Shown here: positions 25,729 to 33,697 of the stretch, piece by piece
Position numbering within the stretch: the stretch's first letter is position 1
Layout of the letters: each line of letters opens with the position of its first letter
DNA from: Candidatus Bipolaricaulota bacterium
Lineage (GTDB): Bacteria; Bipolaricaulota; Bipolaricaulia; UBA7950; UBA9294
Direction of reading: 5' to 3'
Length of the DNA stretch: 64,000 nt
NCBI GenBank assembly: GCA_028278555.1
Contig: JANQEA010000043.1
Span: forward strand, 62,001-126,000
Position numbers and translations under genes: made by a program
The notes under the pieces: generated by a model
The model's input: only the letters and a program-made list of their open reading frames with translations
The model's database searches: none
Told to the model about the DNA's origin: nothing

Positions 25729-27804
25729 ATGTGTGGGATCTTCGGCGTGGTCTTGGGCAGTGACTCCGCCTACGGGCAAGCGTTTGCGAGGAAGTCGCTG
25801 ACGCAGCTTGCGCTGATGGCGGAGGCGCGGGGACAAGACTCATCCGGGCTGGCCTTCAGGGACCCGGCGAAGAAGCGGATCGAGATCTTCAAAGGCGACA
25901 TCTCGATCGAGGAACTGCTCGGCGACAAGCGCGTACGGCAGAAGATCGAGTCCCTGTCCGGGGCATATCATGCCAACACGGACCAGCCCTTCGTGGTGAT
26001 GGGGCACTCGAGGCTGGTGACGAACGGATCGCAGACGCGCAACGAGAACAATCAGCCGGTCGTCAAGAACGGTATCGTAGCCATTCACAACGGCATCATC
26101 ACGAACGACGGCGCGCTCTGGGAACGGCATCCTGAGCTGCAGCGCCAATATGACATCGATACCGAGGTCATGCTGGCGCTGATCCGAAAACACATCGAGG
26201 ACGGCTGGGGCGTTGCCACCGCAATCAACAAGACCGTTACGGAGGTGTTCGGTACCGTCGCTACCGCGCTTCTGTTCGAGGATCATCCGGCATTGGCCCT
26301 AACGAGCAACAACGGATCTCTCTACATCTTGACGAACGAAACGGATCTGCTTGTGTTCGCGTCGGAGGACCACTTCCTGCAAGTCTTCGCTACCAGGATG
26401 AGCCTCGACGAGGCGAACGGCTTCCGGCTTCGGCAAGTGAGCCCCGGCACGGGGTACGTGCTCGATATGGAGTCGTTTGACTTGAGGGAATTCGGGTATT
26501 CAGATGAGCCGCTGAGAGCAGCCGGCGACGTCATGGGAGGAGACTCCCATGATATCGAGGTCGAGTCCGTCGCGCGGCCACACGCTCAGGGTGAGTTGAT
26601 CATGGATCCTTGGGAGATCGCGTGGAAGCCGGAAGCCGCGAAAGAGGAAGCCCTGCTGGAGTACAACGTGGAGGATATCCGGACCCTCCGAAGGTGCAGC
26701 CGGTGCATTCTGCCCGAGACGTTCCCCTTCATCGAGTTCGATGAGCATGGGGTGTGCAACTACTGCCGCAACTACAAGATCCGCAACAACCCAAAGCCGA
26801 TCGACGAGCTGTTCGAGCTTGTCGCGCCCTATCGACGTTCGGACGGTCAACCCGATTGCCTGGTCCCGTACAGCGGCGGGCGAGACAGCACGTTCACCCT
26901 ACACGTCGTCAAGCGAGTGTTGGGTCTGAATCCGATCGCGTTCACCTACGACTGGGGAATGGTGAACGACCTTGCGCGCCGGAACACGGCGCGGGTCTGT
27001 GGGAAGCTGGGCGTGGAGCACATCTTCCGGGCGGCCGACCTTTGGTGGAAGCGCGAGAACGTGCGCAAGAACATCTTGGCCTGGCTGCGGAAACCCCATC
27101 TCGGCATGGTCCCTCTGTTCATGGCCGGCGACAAGTACTTCTACTACTACACGCATCAGATCAAGAGGCAGACGGGAATCCGGTTGAACATCTGGGGGGT
27201 CAATCCTCTGGAGAACACCGAGTTTAAGGTCGGGTTTCTCGGTGTTCCTCCCGACCACGACAAGAAGTGGATCTACTCCCTCTCGGCGCAAAGGCAGGCG
27301 AGGCTGTTCGCGAACATGGGGCGGATCGTCGCATCGAACCCGCGTTATCTGAATCGGAGCCTGTGGAATAGCGCGGGAGGCTTCCTGTGGAGATCCGTGC
27401 TGCCGAAGCGAGACTACGCGCACCTGTTCGACTATTACTGCTGGAACGAGAGCGAGGTCGAGGAGGTCCTCGAGGAATACGAGTGGGAACGGGCTGTGGA
27501 TACGCGCTTCTCGTGGCGAATCGGCGATGCGACGGCCCCGTTCTACAACTACATCTACTGCACCGTCGCCGGGTTCTCCGAGCACGATACGTTCCGGAGC
27601 AATCAGATCCGCGAAGGGATGTTGACTCGGGAGGAGGCGTTGAGGCTCGTGGAGGAAGAGAACCAGCCTCGCTATCCGTCCCTCAAGTGGTACACGAGTA
27701 TCGTGGGGCTCGACTACCGGACGACGATCGCGACGATCAATCGGATACCCAAGCTGTATGGGAATGGCGGACAGGCGAGACGGCGAGTCGAGGAGGGCGA
27801 GTGA
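25729..27804 (+). CDS. fused class II glutaminase and WbpG-type sugar amidotransferase
   Basis: This 691-residue two-domain enzyme starts MCGIFGVV, so after Met removal Cys2 would be the N-terminal nucleophile of an Ntn (GlmS/PurF-type) glutaminase. HSRLVTNGSQ and VAIHNGIITNDG complete that domain (to about residue 275). From residue 323 a WbpG-like half follows, with metal cysteines CSRC (323-326) and CNYC (343-346), then the PP-loop SGGRDS at 382-387. Glutamine hydrolysis and amidation of an N-acetyl sugar would occur in one polypeptide, replacing separate HisH/HisF-type partners. A ribosome site AAGGAG precedes the ATG. Confidence 0.82.
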   Translation: MCGIFGVVLGSDSAYGQAFARKSLTQLALMAEARGQDSSGLAFRDPAKKRIEIFKGDISIEELLGDKRVRQKIESLSGAYHANTDQPFVVMGHSRLVTNGSQTRNENNQPVVKNGIVAIHNGIITNDGALWERHPELQRQYDIDTEVMLALIRKHIEDGWGVATAINKTVTEVFGTVATALLFEDHPALALTSNNGSLYILTNETDLLVFASEDHFLQVFATRMSLDEANGFRLRQVSPGTGYVLDMESFDLREFGYSDEPLRAAGDVMGGDSHDIEVESVARPHAQGELIMDPWEIAWKPEAAKEEALLEYNVEDIRTLRRCSRCILPETFPFIEFDEHGVCNYCRNYKIRNNPKPIDELFELVAPYRRSDGQPDCLVPYSGGRDSTFTLHVVKRVLGLNPIAFTYDWGMVNDLARRNTARVCGKLGVEHIFRAADLWWKRENVRKNILAWLRKPHLGMVPLFMAGDKYFYYYTHQIKRQTGIRLNIWGVNPLENTEFKVGFLGVPPDHDKKWIYSLSAQRQARLFANMGRIVASNPRYLNRSLWNSAGGFLWRSVLPKRDYAHLFDYYCWNESEVEEVLEEYEWERAVDTRFSWRIGDATAPFYNYIYCTVAGFSEHDTFRSNQIREGMLTREEALRLVEEENQPRYPSLKWYTSIVGLDYRTTIATINRIPKLYGNGGQARRRVEEGE

Positions 27805-27846
27805 CGTGTTTCGTGAGCCTGCCAGCACCGAGACTAGAGGGAATCC

Positions 27847-29058
27847 GTGAGCAAGACCGTCTGGTGCATCTCGAAATACGCCGTCCCCTTGAAGTACGGG
27901 TACGGGCATCGTCTCTTCAGCCTCGCGCGCGAATTCAACCGGCTGGGCCATCACGCCATGGTGATCACCTCGAATTCGAGCCACCTGTCGAAGCGGCCGA
28001 CCCTCGAATCAACCTATTCCCAAGAGACGATCGATGGTGTCGAGACGATGTGGATCAGGACGCTCCAGTACAGCGGGTCCGGGTCGGTACGGCGTGTGAT
28101 GAGTTGGTTGGATTTCGAGTTCAAGTTGTGGCGGATGCCGAAGCGGTCGCTTCCTCGGCCGGACGTCGTGATCGTCTCGTCCTTGTCCCTGTTGACGATT
28201 CTGAATGGATACCGTCTCAAGAGGAGATTCAACTGCCGGCTCATCTTCGAGATCCGAGACATCTGGCCGCTGACCCTGATTGAGGAGGGCGGATTCAGTC
28301 GAAGGAACCCGCTGGTCGCCTTTCTCGCTTGGGTGGAGAGATTCGGCTATCGGAAGGCCGACGCGATTGTCGGGACGATGCCGAATCTCGCCGAGCACGT
28401 CCGGGGCGTGATCGGGAGCTCGGAGAACTGCCATTGCATGCCGCTTGGATACGATCCGGCGCTGTATCGGGCCCCGGACCCGCTGCCGGAGGACTACGAG
28501 GAGCGATACATCCCGAAGAGGAAGTTCATCGTCGGATACGCCGGAAGCATCGGGGTGACGAACGCATTGGAGACGTTGATCGAGTGCGCGGAAGAGATGG
28601 CGGGAAGAGATGATGTCCACTTCCTCCTCGTTGGGGATGGGGGGCTACTCGACGGCTTCAAGGCGCGGACGGCTGGGCTGACGAACATCACGTTTGCGCC
28701 ACCGGTAGGGAAATCGCAGGTTCCGATGATCCTTCGGCATTGCGACGTTCTCTACTTCGGCGCCAAGCCGTCCATCGTCTGGCGCTACGGGCAATCGCTG
28801 AACAAGTTGATCGACTACATGATGGCCGGGAAGCCGATCATCGCTTCGTACAGTGGGTATCCGTCGATGATCGACGAAGCCGAATGCGGCCTCTTCGTTC
28901 CGGCCAACGACGTTGCCGCGCTCCGCGAGGCGATCCTGGCCTACTCACAGCGCTCCGAAGAGGAGTTGGAGGAGATCGGCCAGAGGGGGAAGGACTGGAT
29001 CCTGGCGCATCGTTCGTACGAGAGAATCGCGCAGGAGTACAGCAAGCTGCTAGACTGA
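27847..29058 (+). CDS. glycosyltransferase family 4, WbuB-like
   Basis: This 403-residue GT-B enzyme starts at a GTG with GAGGGAATCC before it. The N-terminal region VWCISKYAVPLKYGYGHR and the RLIFEIRDIWPLTLIEEGG segment are typical of WbuB/WbpH-like enzymes that add N-acetylfucosamine or related sugars. The C-terminal donor site contains VGYAGSIGVTNALETL and LIDYMMAGKPIIASYSG. It precedes the PglC-type initiating enzyme by 89 bases, so it may act on an early lipid-linked sugar. Specificity is not determinable here. Confidence 0.85.
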   Translation: MSKTVWCISKYAVPLKYGYGHRLFSLAREFNRLGHHAMVITSNSSHLSKRPTLESTYSQETIDGVETMWIRTLQYSGSGSVRRVMSWLDFEFKLWRMPKRSLPRPDVVIVSSLSLLTILNGYRLKRRFNCRLIFEIRDIWPLTLIEEGGFSRRNPLVAFLAWVERFGYRKADAIVGTMPNLAEHVRGVIGSSENCHCMPLGYDPALYRAPDPLPEDYEERYIPKRKFIVGYAGSIGVTNALETLIECAEEMAGRDDVHFLLVGDGGLLDGFKARTAGLTNITFAPPVGKSQVPMILRHCDVLYFGAKPSIVWRYGQSLNKLIDYMMAGKPIIASYSGYPSMIDEAECGLFVPANDVAALREAILAYSQRSEEELEEIGQRGKDWILAHRSYERIAQEYSKLLD

Positions 29059-29147
29059 CGGGCGGTCGCTTCCACGCCTCCGTGGCGCGTAGGGTGACTA
29101 GGGGGAATGGGGGGGCGTCTCGCGATGCCGGAGGGGAGCCCATCGGG

Positions 29148-29789
29148 ATGACGGTACAACGGTTCGGAAAGCGAGTGCTCGATCTGGCGATCGCTGCCGT
29201 GGGTCTGCTGCTCCTCGCGATCCCGTTCGGGGTCATCGCGGGTGCGATCAAGCTGGAGGATCGTGGCCGTGTCTTCTTCCGACAGGAGCGGATCGGGAAG
29301 GATGGACAGCCGTTTCGAGTCTGGAAGTTCCGCAGCATGGAGGAGGGGGCTCAGGAGAGAGGGCTTGGCGTGACGATGAGCAAGGACGACTCACGCATCA
29401 CCAAGACGGGGCGACGTCTGAGGGATTGGGGGCTCGACGAGCTACCGCAGCTGCTCAACGTGCTGTTCGGACAGATGAGCCTCGTCGGACCACGCCCCAC
29501 GCTTGCGTATCAAGTGGCGGAGTACGACGACTTCCAACGGCGCCGGCTTGAAGTGGCGCCTGGGATTACGAGTCTCGCCGTGATCTCGGGCCGGAACGCC
29601 CTTCCGTGGAAACGCCGGATCGAGTTCGATGTCGAGTACATCGACCGCTGGTCGCTCTGGCTCGATGCGAAGATCCTCCTCAAGACCTTGTGGGTGGTCC
29701 TTGTGAAGCGTCAGGGACTCTACGGCGAAGATGGGATCAACGACACGTTCATCCCGCTTGACGAGGACTCCAAGACGGGAGATGCGTGA
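29148..29789 (+). CDS. PglC-type initiating phosphoglycosyltransferase
   Basis: This 213-residue small monotopic phosphoglycosyltransferase has one re-entrant hydrophobic helix (residues about 11-34) followed by FFRQERIGKDG, VWKFRSM, the catalytic Asp-Glu in GLDELPQLLNVL and MSLVGPRP. The size and motifs match PglC, which moves a phospho-sugar (often N,N'-diacetylbacillosamine phosphate) from UDP to undecaprenyl phosphate. The ATG at 29148 has GGAGGGGAG upstream. The stop overlaps the PglD-type gene. The neighbouring acetyltransferase, aminotransferase and dehydratase make a bacillosamine-type donor the likely substrate. Confidence 0.86.
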   Translation: MTVQRFGKRVLDLAIAAVGLLLLAIPFGVIAGAIKLEDRGRVFFRQERIGKDGQPFRVWKFRSMEEGAQERGLGVTMSKDDSRITKTGRRLRDWGLDELPQLLNVLFGQMSLVGPRPTLAYQVAEYDDFQRRRLEVAPGITSLAVISGRNALPWKRRIEFDVEYIDRWSLWLDAKILLKTLWVVLVKRQGLYGEDGINDTFIPLDEDSKTGDA

Positions 29790-31585
29790 TGCGCACCGGC
29801 GGTAGAGGACTGTTGATTGTCGGAGCGGGAGGCCACGGCGAAGTTGTCCTCGATGTCGCCAAATGCTCGGGCCGATTTGCCGATTACCTCTTTCTCGATG
29901 AGAACCCGGCTGAACGTGGAACACACGTTCAGGGGGTTGAAGTGGCCGGAAGCCACGAGCTGCTTTCGCGACTCGACAAGGCCGACTGGGATGTCATAGT
30001 CGCGGTTGGAGATAACGAGGTACGTCGGAGACTTGCTGCTCAGATCGACGAGTTGGGATGGGGTTTCGCTTCGGTAACCCATCCGAGCGCGACGGTGGCC
30101 GAGGCTGTGGAGGTTTCGCCGGGCGTCGTCGTCTGCGCCGGTGCTGTGGTCAATCCGGGGGCACACCTGGGAGCGCATGCCATCGTCAACTCCCGGGCGG
30201 TCGTCGAGCATGATTGTTCGGTCGGTGCCTACGCGCACATCGCACCAGGCTCGTGCCTTGGCGGCGGCGTGCAAGTCGGGAGCGGTGCGTTGATCGGGAT
30301 CCGCGCCGCCGTCCTCCCGGGGACGAGAATCGGCGACTTCGCCGTGGTCGGAGCCGGGGCGAGCGTGATCAAAGACGTGTCGGAGCGGGCCGTTGTCGTG
30401 GGCGTTCCCGCTCGGGAGATCCGCCGAGAGACGATCGGTGTTGAGCGCGTCGTTCCGTCGTCGGCCCACCCTCGTAGGAGAGGCGGGACTGTCGCCGTCA
30501 CCGGTGTCGGCGGTGGTGTCGGCCTGCCGATTGTCCGCGCTCTGCGCGCCTCACACCTGTCACCGGAAATCGTTGGATTCGATGCGCGTTCCGATTCGGT
30601 CGGATTCCTCTGGTGTGATCACGGGCGCGTCGTCCCGTATGCGGAGGATCCTTCGTACGTTGAAACTGTCCTCTCCACGTGTCAGGAGCTCGGCGTCGAG
30701 GTGCTCATTCCAGGGTCGGATCCCGAGCTCCTTCCCCTCGCCGAGGCGAAGCCGGTCTTCAAGGAAGCCGGGATCGAGACGATTGTGAGCGCGCCGGATG
30801 CGATCCGTGTGGCGCGTGACAAGCACAAGACATGGCGATTCTGCGAGGAGAACGGACTGCCCTTCGCACGAACGGCCCTCGGATCGGACGCGCGCCGGTT
30901 GGCAGGCGAGGTCGGCTTCCCGCTGATCATCAAGCCGATCGGCGGTTCTGCCACGCGCGACGTCAGCATCGCGCAAGCGCCGAGCGATCTGCAATCGCTG
31001 GCCGGGCGGGATGACTTCATCGTGCAGGAGTATCTGCTCCCGACGGAGTGGCTGACTCGGGATGGAACGAAGCACCCGGGGGAGTCACACCTCTTCGCGA
31101 ATGGCTCGATCCGACAGGAGGACGAGATCTCGATCCAGCTTCTCTTCGACCCGTCCGGGGAGGAGTTGGGGGCCTTTGCGAGCCGAAACCGGCTGACCAA
31201 CGGCGTACCGGTCTTGATCGAACCACTCCAAGACGAGGGCGTGATCGGCAAAGGCCGGGAACTTGCGCGGAGTCTCCTGCCGCTTGGGCTGATCGGACCC
31301 TGCAACATCCAGGGGCGGATCACCGAGGAGGGCCTGAGGTTCTTCGAGATCAACCTCCGCTTCACGGGGATCACCGCGATGCGAACCGAGATGGGGTTTC
31401 GGGAAGTCGATGCCGTTCTCGACCGGATCTGGAAGAGTGCACCGCTTGCCAGCGCCAGAGCACAGTTGGCCTCTGTCCGGCACAGCGCCTGCATGCGATA
31501 CGTCACCGAAGCGTTCATGCCTCCTTCAGATCTTCGCCGGCTCCGCGAGACGGGAGAGTGGATGTCGGAGGACCACGGAACGTGA
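29789..31585 (+). CDS. fused PglD-type sugar acetyltransferase and ATP-grasp ligase
   Basis: This 598-residue fusion has residues 1-210 as a PglD/NeuD-type acyltransferase, with N-terminal IVGAGGHGEVVLD, a beta-helix and SRAVVEHDCSVGAYAHIAPG with the catalytic His. From about residue 235 a carbamoyl-phosphate-synthase-like ATP-grasp module follows, with a Rossmann-like lobe (VTGVGGGVGLPIVRAL), VARDKHKTWRFCEENG, LIIKPIGGSATRDV and a metal-binding FFEINLRFTG. It could acylate a 4-amino sugar in two ways. Neisseria PglB2 is a known case of an ATP-grasp domain that adds glycerate to such a sugar. The ATG at 29789 overlaps the upstream TGA by one base. Confidence 0.8.
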   Translation: MRTGGRGLLIVGAGGHGEVVLDVAKCSGRFADYLFLDENPAERGTHVQGVEVAGSHELLSRLDKADWDVIVAVGDNEVRRRLAAQIDELGWGFASVTHPSATVAEAVEVSPGVVVCAGAVVNPGAHLGAHAIVNSRAVVEHDCSVGAYAHIAPGSCLGGGVQVGSGALIGIRAAVLPGTRIGDFAVVGAGASVIKDVSERAVVVGVPAREIRRETIGVERVVPSSAHPRRRGGTVAVTGVGGGVGLPIVRALRASHLSPEIVGFDARSDSVGFLWCDHGRVVPYAEDPSYVETVLSTCQELGVEVLIPGSDPELLPLAEAKPVFKEAGIETIVSAPDAIRVARDKHKTWRFCEENGLPFARTALGSDARRLAGEVGFPLIIKPIGGSATRDVSIAQAPSDLQSLAGRDDFIVQEYLLPTEWLTRDGTKHPGESHLFANGSIRQEDEISIQLLFDPSGEELGAFASRNRLTNGVPVLIEPLQDEGVIGKGRELARSLLPLGLIGPCNIQGRITEEGLRFFEINLRFTGITAMRTEMGFREVDAVLDRIWKSAPLASARAQLASVRHSACMRYVTEAFMPPSDLRRLRETGEWMSEDHGT

Positions 31586-32550
31586 TCGCTTTCGTTACGG
31601 GCGCCACGGGGTATCTTGGAGCGGAGATCGTCGCGGAGCTGCTGCGGATCGAACGGACCCGAGTCCTTGCGGTCGGACGGAACGAGAGCAGGCTCCAGCA
31701 GTTGTCCGAGCGCTTCCGCGAGCACGCCGGCCGCTTGGACGTAGAGACGGCTGATCTCCTCTCGCTTCCTGAGATCCCGACCTCGACGGACGTTGTCATT
31801 CATGCGGCGGCGATTCGCATGCCCGAGTCTCCTGGTGAAATCGTCCGGATGAGACGGGTCAACGTGGAGGGGACGCGCCGCCTCCTGCAGCTGACCGCGG
31901 CGTGCGGACGGCTCCGGTTCGTCTATGCCTCGACGCAGTCCGTCTACGGATGGACGGGCGCCCCATGGAACGAAGACTCTCCGTGTTGCCCGCAGACCGA
32001 ATACGCGGCGACCAAGGTCGAGGGCGAGCGACTCACGGCTGGCTTCTCCGATCGGCTGGGGGTCTCGATCGTCCGGCTTGCCAGGCTCTATGGGATCACA
32101 CCCTTCACGCGCTGGTCGGAGCTGCCGGGACTCTTCGCCCGTCGGGTCGTCGCCGGCGAGCCGTTGAAGATCCGCGGCTCGGGGGAGAGCCGGTTGGATT
32201 TCTTGCACGTCACCGATGCCGCTCGGCTGTTCGTTCGGCTGGCGGTGTTGGAGCAGCCGAAATCGAGCGCCGTCTTCAATGCGGGAAGTGGTGGAAGCGT
32301 TAGCGTCAACCGGCTGGCGGAGACGTTCCGCAACTTGGCGGCCAGCCGGGGGCTGCCTGCCGTTCGTTTCGCACGTCATCCCGAGGTCGTCCATGAGGGG
32401 CCACAGCATCTCGAGATGGAGATCGCGAAGGTGAAGGAGGAAGTGGGCTGGATTCCCCAGGTCTCACTCGAACAAGGGCTCTCCGGCTACCTGGATGCCC
32501 TGGAACCGCGGATGGACGCACGTCCGGAAACGTCCCGGTCGATCGAGTAG
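31582..32550 (+). CDS. NAD-dependent epimerase/dehydratase (extended SDR)
   Basis: This 322-residue sugar-nucleotide SDR starts at a GTG that overlaps the fused acetyltransferase stop by four bases. GATGYLGAE is the nucleotide-binding loop, and YAATKVEGERL is the catalytic Tyr-x-x-x-Lys. YASTQSVYGW supplies the preceding serine/threonine position. RLDFLHVTDAARLF is typical of NDP-sugar epimerases and reductases. It may make another sugar of the repeat unit or reduce a 4-keto sugar. A UDP-glucose 4-epimerase activity is possible but not shown. Confidence 0.78.
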   Translation: MIAFVTGATGYLGAEIVAELLRIERTRVLAVGRNESRLQQLSERFREHAGRLDVETADLLSLPEIPTSTDVVIHAAAIRMPESPGEIVRMRRVNVEGTRRLLQLTAACGRLRFVYASTQSVYGWTGAPWNEDSPCCPQTEYAATKVEGERLTAGFSDRLGVSIVRLARLYGITPFTRWSELPGLFARRVVAGEPLKIRGSGESRLDFLHVTDAARLFVRLAVLEQPKSSAVFNAGSGGSVSVNRLAETFRNLAASRGLPAVRFARHPEVVHEGPQHLEMEIAKVKEEVGWIPQVSLEQGLSGYLDALEPRMDARPETSRSIE

Positions 32551-32575
32551 GATAGTGTCGGATTGGGGGGGCGAT

Positions 32576-33697
32576 ATGAGAATCCCGCTGGCGAGCCCGG
32601 ACATCGGCGACAGCGAAATCGAAGCCGTGCGAGAGGTCTTGGACGATGGGCGCCTCGCATTGGGCCCCAAGCTTCGTGAGTTCGAACGGGCGTTGGCGAC
32701 CTACGTCGGCGCGGACTGCGCGGTTGCGGTTAACAGCGGGACGAGCGCGCTTCATCTCGTACTGGAGGGGTTTGGGATCGGCGAGGGGGACGAGGTCATC
32801 ACGACGCCGTTCTCGTTTGTCGCCTCGGCGAACTGCGTCCATTTCGTGCGAGCCCGGCTCGTCTTCGCTGACATCGATCCGGGCACGCTGTGCATCGACC
32901 CAGCGGCGGTCGAGTCGGCCATCTCGCTGAAGACGAAGGCGATCCTCGGTGTCGATGTGTTCGGGCACCCGGCGGATTGGCCCGCCCTCGAGGAGATTGC
33001 GGCACGATATGAACTGTTGCTGATCGAGGATTCGGCGGAGTCCTTGGGGTCTGTTCAATCCGGCAGGCGGTGCGGATCGTTCGGCCACGCTGCCGTGTTC
33101 GGCTTCTATCCGAACAAGCAGATCACGACCGGTGAGGGTGGGATGGTGGTCACCGGCGACCGTGAGCTCGAGCGGATCTGCCGGAGCATGGCCAACCAGG
33201 GACGCGGCGACGGCGACGATTGGCTGGAGCACGTCCGTCTCGGCTACAACTACCGCATGGATGAGCTCTCGGCGGCGCTCGGAGTGGCTCAGATGGGACG
33301 GATCGGGGAGATCCTCGAAGCACGAGGAAGCGTCGCGAGCCTCTATGACGAGGCGCTGAGCGGAATCGAGGGGATCTTGACTCCACGGGCCGTTGGCGAC
33401 GTGGGCGTCTCCTGGTTCGTCTATGTCATCCGGCTCGATGATGCGTTCGAGCGAGCCGATCGAGACCGTGTCATTCGAGGGCTGACCGAGCGCGGCATCG
33501 GCTGCCGGAACTACTTCGCTCCCATCCATCTGCAGCCGTTCTACCGCGACAGGTTCGGGACGAGAGAAGGGGAGTACCCGGTTGCCGAAGCCGCCGGGGC
33601 GCGAACGATCGCCTTGCCGTTCCACAATCGACTGAGCGAGAACGAGATCGACTACGTGGCTTCGGCGCTGAGGGAAGAGCTGGGGCGGATTCGATGA
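32576..33697 (+). CDS. PLP-dependent sugar aminotransferase, PglE-like
   Basis: This 373-residue DegT/DnrJ/EryC1/StrS aminotransferase starts at an ATG after a G-rich stretch. NSGTSALHLVLEGFG, IEDSAESLGS and the PLP lysine in FGFYPNKQITTGEGGM are present. By position, directly before the FlaA1/PglF-type dehydratase and overlapping it by four bases, it probably transaminates UDP-4-keto-6-deoxy-GlcNAc as PglE does. The order aminotransferase then dehydratase and the proximity of PglC/PglD-type genes favour this over a second WbpE activity. Confidence 0.82.
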   Translation: MRIPLASPDIGDSEIEAVREVLDDGRLALGPKLREFERALATYVGADCAVAVNSGTSALHLVLEGFGIGEGDEVITTPFSFVASANCVHFVRARLVFADIDPGTLCIDPAAVESAISLKTKAILGVDVFGHPADWPALEEIAARYELLLIEDSAESLGSVQSGRRCGSFGHAAVFGFYPNKQITTGEGGMVVTGDRELERICRSMANQGRGDGDDWLEHVRLGYNYRMDELSAALGVAQMGRIGEILEARGSVASLYDEALSGIEGILTPRAVGDVGVSWFVYVIRLDDAFERADRDRVIRGLTERGIGCRNYFAPIHLQPFYRDRFGTREGEYPVAEAAGARTIALPFHNRLSENEIDYVASALREELGRIR

